From Desulfobacteraceae bacterium (GTDB lineage Bacteria; Desulfobacterota; Desulfobacteria; Desulfobacterales; UBA5852): a stretch of DNA of 64,000 nucleotides. The translations under genes were made by a program, and so were the position numbers. The stretch lies in assembly GCA_014237395.1 (NCBI GenBank), contig JABZFP010000030.1, positions 744,001 to 808,000 on the forward strand. Reading direction: 5' to 3'. How positions within the stretch are numbered: the first letter of the stretch is position 1; the number at the start of each line of letters is the position of its first letter. Positions 1 to 7,844 of the stretch are shown here, piece by piece. The notes below the pieces were generated by a model. The model worked only from the letters and a program-made list of their open reading frames with translations. It searched no databases and had not been told where the DNA came from.

Positions 1-1
1 T

Positions 2-88
2 ATTTCCGGGATCAAGGACGGTACCCGCCTGGTGGTGTCTCCCCCGGTCCAATTGACCAACGGATCTGCCGTGGAGCCTGAAAAATGA
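2..88 (+). CDS. C-terminal end of RND efflux periplasmic adaptor (partial)
   Basis: The first codons of the window form an open frame that ends in TGA at 86-88, overlapping the ATG of the RND pump gene (ATGA, 85-88). Only about 28 residues are visible, ending in NGSAVEPEK, preceded by GIKDGTRLVV. A short beta-type segment with 'G-x-K/R-D-G-x-R-V-V-V' followed by a proline/glycine turn is the usual C-terminus of membrane-fusion (HlyD/AcrA-like) adaptors. The overlap with an RND permease gene makes an adaptor subunit the expected identity. The assignment rests on context plus this short tail, so it is an inference; the rest of the gene lies outside the window. Confidence 0.6.
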   Translation: MSGIKDGTRLVVSPPVQLTNGSAVEPEK

Positions 89-3000
89 ACCAAGCATTTG
101 GTCCGGCCGGAAAAATCGCCGCCTATTTCATCAACTCCAAGCTGACCCCGCTGATAATCATTGCATCGATCCTGCTGGGCATGGCGGCCGTGGTGGCGCT
201 CCCCCGGGAGGAAGAGCCCCAGATCATCGTGCCCATGATTGACATCTTCGTCCAGATGCCCGGTTCCAGCGCCGCCGAGGTGGAGCAGCGCGTGAGCCGT
301 CCCATGGAGAAGCTGCTGTGGGAGATTCCCGGCGTGGAGTACATTTACTCCACCAGCATGCCGGGCATGGCCATGGCGGTGGTCCGTTTTTACGTGGGGC
401 AGAACGAGGAGACGTCCATTGTCCGGCTGCAGTCCAAACTCATGGCCAACATGGACCGGATTCCCTGCTGCATCACGCCGCCTTTGATCAAGCCGCGCTA
501 CATCGACGACGTGCCCATTCTGGCCCTGACCTTCTGGAGTGACGATGTCGATCCCTACATGCTGCGGCGGGTGGCCGCCGAAGTGGAAGATGCCGTGAAG
601 CGGGAGCCCAATGTTTCCCTTACTACGCTCATCGGGGGGGCGTCGCGCCGGGTGGAGGTGCAACTGGACCCGGTGCGCATGGCCGGATACGGCCTGGATA
701 CGCTGGCGGTCTCCCGGCAGGTCTCCGCTGCCAACCAGGCGGCGGATGCCGGCACCTATCCCTCGCCCGCGGGCCAGATAGTCGTCCATGCCGGGGGCTT
801 CCTGAAAACCCTTGAGGACGTCGCGCACGTGGTGGTGGCGACCCATCAGGGACGCCCGGTCTATTTGGGGGATGTGGCCACCATCACCGATGGTCCGCCG
901 GAGGCCAACACCTATGTTTATTTCGGCACCGGTCCGGCGGCCGGCGAAAATCACATGGCGCCGGAAATGGTCCGGCGTCCTCCCTATCCGGCGGTCACCC
1001 TGACCCTGGCCAAACGCAAAGGTACCAACGCCATCAGCGTGGCCGATAAGGTGCTCGAACGCGTCGAAGCCCTCAAGGGAGAGGTCATACCGTACAATAT
1101 CACGGTCTCCGTCACCCGCAACTACGGGGAAACGGCCAAGGAGAAGAGCGACGAACTGCTGCTGCACATGCTGATCGCTATCCTCTCGGTCACCATTCTC
1201 ATCTGGTTTACCCTCGGGCACCGGGAGTCCGGCGTGGTGGCAGTTGCCATCCCGGTCACCCTGGCGCTGACCATGGCCGTTTTCTTTCTCTATGGCTACA
1301 CCCTGAACCGCATTACGCTGTTCGCCCTGATCTTCTCCATCGGGATCCTGGTGGACGACGCCATTGTGGTGGTGGAGAATATCGTCCGCCACAACCGGCT
1401 GCCGGGCAATGCGGACCGGCCGCGCATCCAGGTGGCGGTCGAAGCCGTGGATGAAGTCGGCAATCCTACGATACTGGCGACCATGACGGTGATTGCCGCT
1501 ATTCTGCCCATGGCCTTCGTGGGAGGGCTCATGGGGCCTTACATGCGGCCCATCCCGGTGGGCGCGTCCGCGGCCATGGTCTTTTCACTCATTGTGGCCT
1601 TTATCGTTACCCCCTGGGCGGCCCATCGCCTGCTGCACCGGGGCCCGGGCGGCAGCCACGGCGGGAACCACGAATCGGAAGACCGGGCCACCCGGCTCTA
1701 CCGCGATGTCATGGATCATCTACTGCATAAGCCCCTGTGGCGGTGGTCCTTCCTGATCGGTGTCGCCGTCTTGCTGCTGGGGGCCTGCGTCATGGTGGGG
1801 GTGGGGTTGGTCAGGGTCAAAATGCTGCCCTTCGACAACAAGAGCGAGTTTCAGGTGATCCTGGATCTGCCCGAGCAGGCCACCCTGGAGGATACGGCGG
1901 CCGTGGCCTTCGAGATGGGGGACTACCTGGCCACCGTCAACGAGGTGGAGGACTACCAGGTTCATGTGGGCACTGCCGGGCCGTTCAACTTCAACGGTCT
2001 GGTGCGCCACTACTACCTGCGCCGCTCACCGAACTTGGCGGACATCCAGGTCAACCTGGCCGGCAAGGGCCGCCGCAAGCAGCAGAGCCACGCCATCGCC
2101 AAACGGGTGCGGCCTGCCCTGCAGGCTATTGCCGATCGCCACGGGGCCCGGGCCAAGGTGGCCGAAGTGCCCCCCGGTCCGCCGGTCCTTTCCACTCTGG
2201 TGGCGGAAGTGTATGGTCCTGACTATACGCGCCAGCGGGAACTGGCCCTGAAAATCAGGACGATTTTCGAACAAACGGACGGCGTGGTGGATGTGGACTG
2301 GTTCATGGAAGAAGACCAGACACGTTACCAGATCGAGGTGGACCAGGAAAAAGCCGCTTTGCATGGCGTCAGCGTGGCCCACGTCACCCGGACGCTCCAG
2401 ACGGCGCTTTCGGGGGCCACGGCCGGTTTGCTCCATCAGCCGCTGGAAAAGGAAGACGTGGACATCGTCCTGCAACCACCCCTGGCGTTGCGGGCCGGGC
2501 TGGATCGGCTCAAGGCAATCACCCTCGGCACGGCGGACGGCCGACAGGTGGCGTTGTCCGAGCTGGTCACTCTCCGGCAGACGCCAATGGACCGCAGCAT
2601 CTACCACAAGAACCTCATGCCGGTGGTCTATGTGGTCGGTGATGTGGCCGGCGCCAAGGAAAGCCCGGTGTACGCCATCCTCGAACTGCGCAAAAAAATT
2701 GACGCGATTGCCTTGCCGGAAGGCTACCGCATCGAACAGCACACGGCCGCCCTGCCCGAAAGCGACCGGCGCTTCGCCATGAAGTGGGATGGTGAGTGGC
2801 ACATCACCTACGAGGTCTTCCGGGATCTGGGGATAGCTTTTGCCGTGGTGCTGGTGCTGATCTTCGTGCTCGTGGTGGGATGGTTCCAGTCCTTTTCGAC
2901 CCCGGTGGTCATCATGGCGGCCATCCCTTTTTCGCTGATCGGCATCCTGCCGGCCCACTGGGCCATGGGGGCCTTTTTCACGGCAACGTCCATGATCGGG

Positions 3001-3336
3001 TTTATCGCCGGGGCGGGCATCGTGGTGCGCAATTCGATCATCCTGGTGGATTTTATCGAGTTGCGCCTGGCCGAGGGGGCGCCGCTGGACCAGGCCGTCA
3101 TCGATGCCGGGGCGGTGCGCTTCAGGCCCATGATGCTGACGGCCGCCGCCGTGGTGGTGGGGGCCTCGGTCATCCTTTTCGATCCTATTTTTCAGGGACT
3201 GGCCATTTCCCTGATGGCCGGCGAAGTGGCCTCGCTGCTCTTTTCGCGGATGACGGTGCCGATCCTCTATTTCCTGGACAAACGCTGGGAATTTGCGCAT
3301 GGCGCTCCTGACGGTGATGGGGCATCGCCTGGTTGA
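85..3336 (+). CDS. RND efflux transporter permease subunit
   Basis: A 1083-residue inner-membrane proton-driven exporter of the AcrB/CzcA superfamily, a normal full length. It has the typical order: an N-terminal membrane helix (about residues 18-40, following KLTPLIII), a large periplasmic loop with the PGSSAAEVEQRV porter motif, a block of helices at about 360-435, a second periplasmic loop, and a final helix block after residue 915. The helix-4 motif GILVDDAIVVVENI carries the paired aspartates (D424, D425) used for proton relay. The ATG overlaps the stop of the upstream adaptor, so the two are translationally coupled. The substrate cannot be read from the sequence; the drug/organic type is slightly favoured over heavy metal because metal-binding methionine clusters are not evident. 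No outer-membrane channel gene follows. Confidence 0.95.
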   Translation: MNQAFGPAGKIAAYFINSKLTPLIIIASILLGMAAVVALPREEEPQIIVPMIDIFVQMPGSSAAEVEQRVSRPMEKLLWEIPGVEYIYSTSMPGMAMAVVRFYVGQNEETSIVRLQSKLMANMDRIPCCITPPLIKPRYIDDVPILALTFWSDDVDPYMLRRVAAEVEDAVKREPNVSLTTLIGGASRRVEVQLDPVRMAGYGLDTLAVSRQVSAANQAADAGTYPSPAGQIVVHAGGFLKTLEDVAHVVVATHQGRPVYLGDVATITDGPPEANTYVYFGTGPAAGENHMAPEMVRRPPYPAVTLTLAKRKGTNAISVADKVLERVEALKGEVIPYNITVSVTRNYGETAKEKSDELLLHMLIAILSVTILIWFTLGHRESGVVAVAIPVTLALTMAVFFLYGYTLNRITLFALIFSIGILVDDAIVVVENIVRHNRLPGNADRPRIQVAVEAVDEVGNPTILATMTVIAAILPMAFVGGLMGPYMRPIPVGASAAMVFSLIVAFIVTPWAAHRLLHRGPGGSHGGNHESEDRATRLYRDVMDHLLHKPLWRWSFLIGVAVLLLGACVMVGVGLVRVKMLPFDNKSEFQVILDLPEQATLEDTAAVAFEMGDYLATVNEVEDYQVHVGTAGPFNFNGLVRHYYLRRSPNLADIQVNLAGKGRRKQQSHAIAKRVRPALQAIADRHGARAKVAEVPPGPPVLSTLVAEVYGPDYTRQRELALKIRTIFEQTDGVVDVDWFMEEDQTRYQIEVDQEKAALHGVSVAHVTRTLQTALSGATAGLLHQPLEKEDVDIVLQPPLALRAGLDRLKAITLGTADGRQVALSELVTLRQTPMDRSIYHKNLMPVVYVVGDVAGAKESPVYAILELRKKIDAIALPEGYRIEQHTAALPESDRRFAMKWDGEWHITYEVFRDLGIAFAVVLVLIFVLVVGWFQSFSTPVVIMAAIPFSLIGILPAHWAMGAFFTATSMIGFIAGAGIVVRNSIILVDFIELRLAEGAPLDQAVIDAGAVRFRPMMLTAAAVVVGASVILFDPIFQGLAISLMAGEVASLLFSRMTVPILYFLDKRWEFAHGAPDGDGASPG

Positions 3337-3428
3337 AGGACACTCAATGCGCCGGTAGTATTTTTTTGCTTATGTTTTCAGGTGGTCAGCCGATACTGCA
3401 TTTTAGTGTGGTCACCTCTGGTGAAGGA

Positions 3429-3463
3429 TCCGGAACGGTTTGACCGATCCGGAGCTTTTTTTT
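3429..3463 (+). terminator. Rho-independent terminator after the RND pump
   Basis: An 11-bp stem with one mismatch (TCCGGAACGGT / ACCGATCCGGA, 3429-3439 and 3443-3453) with a 3-nt loop is followed by GC and eight T residues (3456-3463). It lies about 90 bp after the pump stop codon and is oriented to stop that transcript. A short open frame running through it (3382-3630) has no homology-like features and is not a gene. Confidence 0.65.
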
Positions 3464-3470
3464 GTAATGT

Positions 3471-3584
3471 GTTCTTCATTTTCGGTCACGTGACAGAAAA
3501 CGAAGCAAAAGAAAACGCCCGTGTCCCGCTCCGCCCTGCGCGTCGTCGATGCTCGGCGCGGGACAATGGGAAAGAAGAAAACCT
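3471..3584. repeat. Dispersed palindrome-headed repeat, copy A
   Basis: This stretch is related to 38981-39191. Both begin with a TTC-ATTTTC hairpin (here TTTTC-g-GTCACGTGAC-a-GAAAA, 3479-3500), continue with CGAA-CAAAAGAA and ACGCCC/GCGCCC, and end with ATGCTCGGC...GGGAAA...AACC. The hairpin arms differ between copies while pairing is kept, which suggests that structure is being conserved. Copy A is shorter than copy B because its GC-rich middle is reduced. No transposase is nearby. It sits in the ~480-bp gap between the pump and the next gene (start 3816); the rest of that gap shows nothing clear. Confidence 0.5.
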
Positions 3585-3815
3585 AAATCATAAAGGCCGT
3601 TTAAAAGCCCCTTTCGCGAGGGCTGCCTGAGGCCTTCTACTTCCCGCGAGGCGTCTCACTTTTAGCGAGCGTTGCTGTCCCTCATTTGCTGTGATAGGTT
3701 TTCATATCCTTATGGCATGCTGTTGCGTCGTTATCGCGAAGGGGGCGTCCAGGGGGGCAATATCGATTGCGGCCGGATAACCATTCGAGCGGTGATCTCC
3801 GCCGGAGGAGCGCTG

Positions 3816-5066
3816 ATGTTTAAACCATTTCCACGTTGCTGGTCCATTTCGACAGGCCCGGGGCAAGCAAGGCGCGCATATGGGTGCAGACGGTCTTGCC
3901 TGACGCGAGCGCTATGCTGCTTGGCTCTGGCAGCCCTGCTTGGGATGGCCGGCGCCGGCGTGCTCAGCGCTGCGCCCCAACCCATCCGTATCGGGGCCAC
4001 GGTATCATCGAGCGGAAAATATGCCGAGCCGTCCCAGATGGTCCAGGCCGGCTATCGTCTCTGGGCGCGTCAGATCAATTTGCGCGGCGGTCTTCTGAAT
4101 CGCCCCGTCGAGCTTATCCTGCTGGACGATCAAAGCCGCGAAGAAGACGTTCGGCGGCATTACCGCCACCTCATTGAAGACGACCCGGTCGATCTTGTCC
4201 TCTCCCCCTATGGCACCCCCCTGACGCTGGCGGCATCCGAAATCAGTGAACGCAACGGGTATGTCATGCTCGCCAGCGCAGCTTCGGGCAATATCCTTTT
4301 CAATCGCGGTTACCGGGGGCTTTTCGGTGTCTACGCCCCGGCCAACCGCTATTTTATCGGCCTGGTGGATCTAATGGCCCGCCACGGTTTGCAAACCGTG
4401 GCGATCCTGCATGAAGACAACCCCTTTAACCGCGATGTGGCCGAAGGCACGGAGTCGTGGGCGCGCAAATTCGGTCTGCAGGTGGTCATGCGGCGCAGTT
4501 TTTCGGAAACGCCCCAGGATTTGCCCGATGCCGTCAACGAATTGCACCAGGGGTTTCCAACGACGGACGGATTGATTTTTTCGGCCTATTCCCCCAATTG
4601 CTATCGCCTGATCCAGATTCTGGCGGAACGCGGCTGGCGCCCGCCGGTCATCGCACAAACCATTGCGCCGATTCATCCGGATTATTACGCCAAGGCCGGT
4701 CCGGCGGCGGAAGGGGTTTTCGGGCCCTCCCAATGGGAACCGGACGAACGGGTGCCGTTTCCGGGAACGCAGCAATTCATCCATGATTTCGAGGCTGAAA
4801 CGGGTCTAAAGCCATCCTATCATGCCGCCGCAGGATACACGGCCTGCCAGATTCTGGAGAAGGCGGTCACCAGCACCGGCACCCTCGACCAGGAAACCCT
4901 TCGCAATTTTATTGCTTCCATGGACTCGGTAACGGTGATCGGGCGGTTCAAAGTCGATCACCGGGGGATGCAAATCGGCCATAATCCTTTTCTGATTCAG
5001 TGGCAAGACGGTGAGAAGAAAATCGTTTATCCCCGCAAACTGCAAACCGCTGCCCCGCGATTCTAG
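3816..5066 (+). CDS. Periplasmic ligand-binding protein, Leu/Ile/Val-receptor type (Peripla_BP_6)
   Basis: A 416-residue type I periplasmic binding protein. The start at 3816 was chosen because GGAGGAG (3804-3810) lies 5 nt upstream; longer in-frame starts lack this. The N-terminus is long and basic, then a hydrophobic signal core (CLALAALLGMAGAGVLSAA) precedes the mature start near PQPIRIGATVSSSGKYAE, which is the family's opening strand. The typical GG.L.N.PVELI..DD and later NPFNRDVAEG and FGPSQWEPDE segments follow. It is normally the soluble part of a branched-chain amino-acid ABC importer, but no permease or ATPase gene is present. Instead its stop is 2 bp before a hybrid histidine kinase gene, so it most likely presents a ligand to that sensor. 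The ligand is unknown. Confidence 0.88.
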   Translation: MFKPFPRCWSISTGPGQARRAYGCRRSCLTRALCCLALAALLGMAGAGVLSAAPQPIRIGATVSSSGKYAEPSQMVQAGYRLWARQINLRGGLLNRPVELILLDDQSREEDVRRHYRHLIEDDPVDLVLSPYGTPLTLAASEISERNGYVMLASAASGNILFNRGYRGLFGVYAPANRYFIGLVDLMARHGLQTVAILHEDNPFNRDVAEGTESWARKFGLQVVMRRSFSETPQDLPDAVNELHQGFPTTDGLIFSAYSPNCYRLIQILAERGWRPPVIAQTIAPIHPDYYAKAGPAAEGVFGPSQWEPDERVPFPGTQQFIHDFEAETGLKPSYHAAAGYTACQILEKAVTSTGTLDQETLRNFIASMDSVTVIGRFKVDHRGMQIGHNPFLIQWQDGEKKIVYPRKLQTAAPRF

Positions 5067-5068
5067 CG

Positions 5069-7384
5069 ATGGCCACTTCACCTGACCATGCCCTGATACG
5101 GATTCCCAACCGCATCGTCTATTGGATCATTACACCGGTTGTCGGCGTAGGGATTCTCTTTGCCGTCTTGTTCATCCGCTACACGACCCCCACCCTGTCC
5201 AGACAAATCACCGACCAAATCGACAGCAATCTCAAGCTGGCGTCCGAATTGGGGCTTGAAGCGTGCGAAGATCGTTTCAACTATCTGCTCGAACTGCGTC
5301 TGGAAGACGATTTGGCCATGAATGCCGCCCTGAAAAGGGAGGCCCTGGAGGAAATCACGTCCACCACCAGCGCCTTTCGCAACATTCACGCGTTGGTGAT
5401 CGAAGACAATCGTACCATTGTCGAAAGCTCGCAACCGCTGCCGCCGCAGCCCGTCACCGAATTCGATCTCCCCCTGAGGACCGAGACGGTGGTCTCCTAC
5501 CGCCTGTTGGATCGGCCGGTGCGGATGCACTATCGGTTTTTTCCGTTCTGGAACTGGCAGATCATTACCTACATTGAACAGAAAGACTATCTCGGTCCCG
5601 TTCAACTCGTGGAGCGCAGTATTTACTTTGGTACCTTCGGGGTGCTGTTGCTCCTCACCGTCACGCTGACGGTGGTTTTCCGGAAATTCGTGGCCCTGCC
5701 GCTCAAACATCTGGTCGCCGGCACGCACGCAGTGGCCGAGGGCCACTACCAGGCCCTTCCGGAAAGAGGCAATGATGAGATCGGGCAGTTGATTTTCGAC
5801 TTCAACCAAATGATTGCCAGTCTATCCGCCAAGGATGACGAGCTGAAAAAGATGCTGCAGGAAGTCCGCCAGACCGAGGAACGCTTTCGTACGTTGTTTG
5901 AAAGTGCGCCCATCGGATTCGCCTTGATTGAAACCTCGGGGCGTATGCTGGAAGCCAACGATGCCATGTACCGCCTGCTGGGCTTTAAGGAAGATCAAAC
6001 CGATGGCGATCTGCGTTTTAATGACTATTTCTATCGCACCGAAGATGCCGAACGGTTTGGTGGTGGGCTTTTCAAGACGCCCTCGTTGTCAAAATTCGAA
6101 TGCGATCTCCTGCGGCCCGACGGACAACGTTGGACCGCTCGCCTGACGGCCAGTTCCTTTACCCTGGCGGGCGAGTCGCTCATGCTCGTCATTGCCGAGG
6201 ATGCTTCGCGTGAGTTGAAGCTCGTGGCGCAGCTGCAGCGCGCCCAGAAAATGGAAGCCATCGGCACTTTGGCCGGCGGGGTGGCGCACGACCTGAACAA
6301 TATTCTTGCCGCCACGGTGGGCTATCCGGAAATGCTGCTGATGGATCTGCCGGAGGACAGCCCGCTGCGAGGGCCGCTTGAAGCCATCAAACATTCCGGT
6401 CAAAAAGCCGCTGTGATCGTCCAGGATTTGCTCACGATGGCCCGTCGCGGCATATCGGTCAGCGAAGTGGTCAATCTCAACACCATCGTGGATGAATATC
6501 AGAACGGGTCGGAGTACAAACGCCTTGAAAAGCACCATCCGGACATCCGTCTCGATGTCCAACTGACCAACGATCTTTTCAATATCAGCGGTTCGGTGGT
6601 GCATTTGTCCAAGACCTTGATGAACCTTGTCTCCAATGCGGCGGAAGCCATGCCGGTGGGCGGCACTATCACGATAACGACTGAAAATCGCTATGTGGAC
6701 TACCCCATCGGTAATTACGATGCCGTACCGGAAGGCGACTATGCCGTCCTCCGGGTCGCCGATCAAGGCACGGGCATTGCCAGGGCCGATCTCGATCATA
6801 TTTTCGAGCCTTTCTTTTCACGCAAGAAAATGGGCGAAAGCGGCACCGGACTTGGAATGGCGGTGGTTTACGGAACGGTTAAGGACCATCAGGGATTCAT
6901 TGACGTTTATAGTGAGGTGGGCCGGGGAACGACCTTTACGCTCTATTTTCCGATCACCCGTGAACGGACCGGGGAAGCCGTCCCGCTTCAATCCCTTGAC
7001 AACCTGAAAGGCCGTGGGGAAACCGTTCTGGTTGTCGATGATATGGCGACCCAACGGCAGATTGTGGCCGACATGCTCACGCGACTGGGGTACCGCGCCG
7101 TCACCGTGGCGAGCGGCGAAGAAGCTGTCGCCTATGTCAGGAACGCGCCGCCCGATTTGCTGGTTCTGGATATGATTATGGATCCGGGGATTGATGGGTT
7201 GGAGACCTACCGCCGGATCGTTCAGATAAACCCCGGTCAAAAAGGCATCATCACCAGCGGTTTCTCCGAAACAAAGCGGGTTCGTGAAGCAGAAGCCCTG
7301 GGAATCGGCAAGTATCTAAAAAAGCCCTTCACGATAAGGCGCCTGGCAGAAGCGCTGAGGGCCATCGTGGCAGATACGCGATAG
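5069..7384 (+). CDS. Membrane hybrid histidine kinase (HAMP-PAS-HisKA-HATPase-REC)
   Basis: A 771-residue sensor kinase. It has a first membrane helix (about 17-38), a ~145-residue periplasmic domain, a second helix (about 186-206), HAMP (207-258), PAS (about 275-390), a dimerisation/phosphorylation domain with the H-box GGVAHDLNN (His407), an ATPase with GTGLGMAVV, and a C-terminal receiver with VLVVDD and LDMIMDPG (phospho-acceptor Asp701). It is followed by no DNA-binding output, so phosphate must pass to a separate phosphotransfer or response-regulator protein. The start is 2 bp after the binding-protein gene, indicating coupled expression and probably direct sensing of the liganded binding protein. 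The catalytic core is strongly similar to those at 14717-16858 and 42094-44355. Confidence 0.93.
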   Translation: MATSPDHALIRIPNRIVYWIITPVVGVGILFAVLFIRYTTPTLSRQITDQIDSNLKLASELGLEACEDRFNYLLELRLEDDLAMNAALKREALEEITSTTSAFRNIHALVIEDNRTIVESSQPLPPQPVTEFDLPLRTETVVSYRLLDRPVRMHYRFFPFWNWQIITYIEQKDYLGPVQLVERSIYFGTFGVLLLLTVTLTVVFRKFVALPLKHLVAGTHAVAEGHYQALPERGNDEIGQLIFDFNQMIASLSAKDDELKKMLQEVRQTEERFRTLFESAPIGFALIETSGRMLEANDAMYRLLGFKEDQTDGDLRFNDYFYRTEDAERFGGGLFKTPSLSKFECDLLRPDGQRWTARLTASSFTLAGESLMLVIAEDASRELKLVAQLQRAQKMEAIGTLAGGVAHDLNNILAATVGYPEMLLMDLPEDSPLRGPLEAIKHSGQKAAVIVQDLLTMARRGISVSEVVNLNTIVDEYQNGSEYKRLEKHHPDIRLDVQLTNDLFNISGSVVHLSKTLMNLVSNAAEAMPVGGTITITTENRYVDYPIGNYDAVPEGDYAVLRVADQGTGIARADLDHIFEPFFSRKKMGESGTGLGMAVVYGTVKDHQGFIDVYSEVGRGTTFTLYFPITRERTGEAVPLQSLDNLKGRGETVLVVDDMATQRQIVADMLTRLGYRAVTVASGEEAVAYVRNAPPDLLVLDMIMDPGIDGLETYRRIVQINPGQKGIITSGFSETKRVREAEALGIGKYLKKPFTIRRLAEALRAIVADTR

Positions 7385-7663
7385 CCGACGTCATCCGTTC
7401 CGGGCATGATCAGGCCCCGCATGACGATACCGCTGGCATCCCCCTTTCGGTCACGGCAGTGACTGTCTCGGGACCGTTTATCGACACAAGCACCTGCCGC
7501 CACGTTTTTCCGGCACGGCCCTGCCGACCTTAATGACCCTGTCCGCATCAGCTGCCAGGAGAATGTCCCTCGATTCGCCCCCGCGTCATCTCCGATAAAG
7601 ATCCCGTGCTTAGATGCCATCCGGCCTGCCGTTGGGTAGGCTTGCCGGCCCATGAATTTTTCC

Positions 7664-7690
7664 TAAAGTCACACTGAAAACGGCCAATAT
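7664..7690 (+). promoter_or_regulatory. Sigma-28 (FliA) promoter for the chemoreceptor gene
   Basis: TAAAGTCA (7664-7671), an 11-nt spacer, and GCCAATAT (7683-7690) match the flagellar sigma-28 consensus TAAAGTTT-N11-GCCGATAA at 12 of 16 positions with exact spacing. It lies about 155 bp before the start of a methyl-accepting chemotaxis protein, the expected class of target. The remainder of the 460-bp gap (7385-7844) shows no gene. A 138-codon open frame on the other strand overlaps the kinase gene and looks spurious. Confidence 0.75.
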
Positions 7691-7844
7691 AGAGAACAGC
7701 GGGTATCAATTACCGACGGTTGATCTACGGAAAACCATCACCCGATCAGCATCCTTCGGCCGGTGCGTCAGGTCCGGAGGTCAAGGTGGTTCGATCAATC
7801 GACAACGACCGTTTTCGATCACGGTCCTTTAAGGAGAGGTTGCT

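Noticed and set aside
2026..3300. 424-codon minus-strand frame inside the RND gene
   Set aside because: Antisense shadow of a clearly conserved pump gene; histidine/glutamine/glycine-rich composition typical of reverse-strand GC-rich DNA.
3382..3630. 82-codon plus-strand open frame after the RND gene
   Set aside because: It runs through a terminator hairpin and the dispersed repeat and has no protein-like features.
3715..3731. TGGCATGCTGTTGCG as a sigma-54 promoter before the first binding protein
   Set aside because: The GG and GC are 9 nt apart instead of 10, which is usually inactive.
7237..7653. 138-codon minus-strand frame in the gap before the chemoreceptor
   Set aside because: Its end overlaps the kinase gene, there is no ribosome site and no family-like motif.
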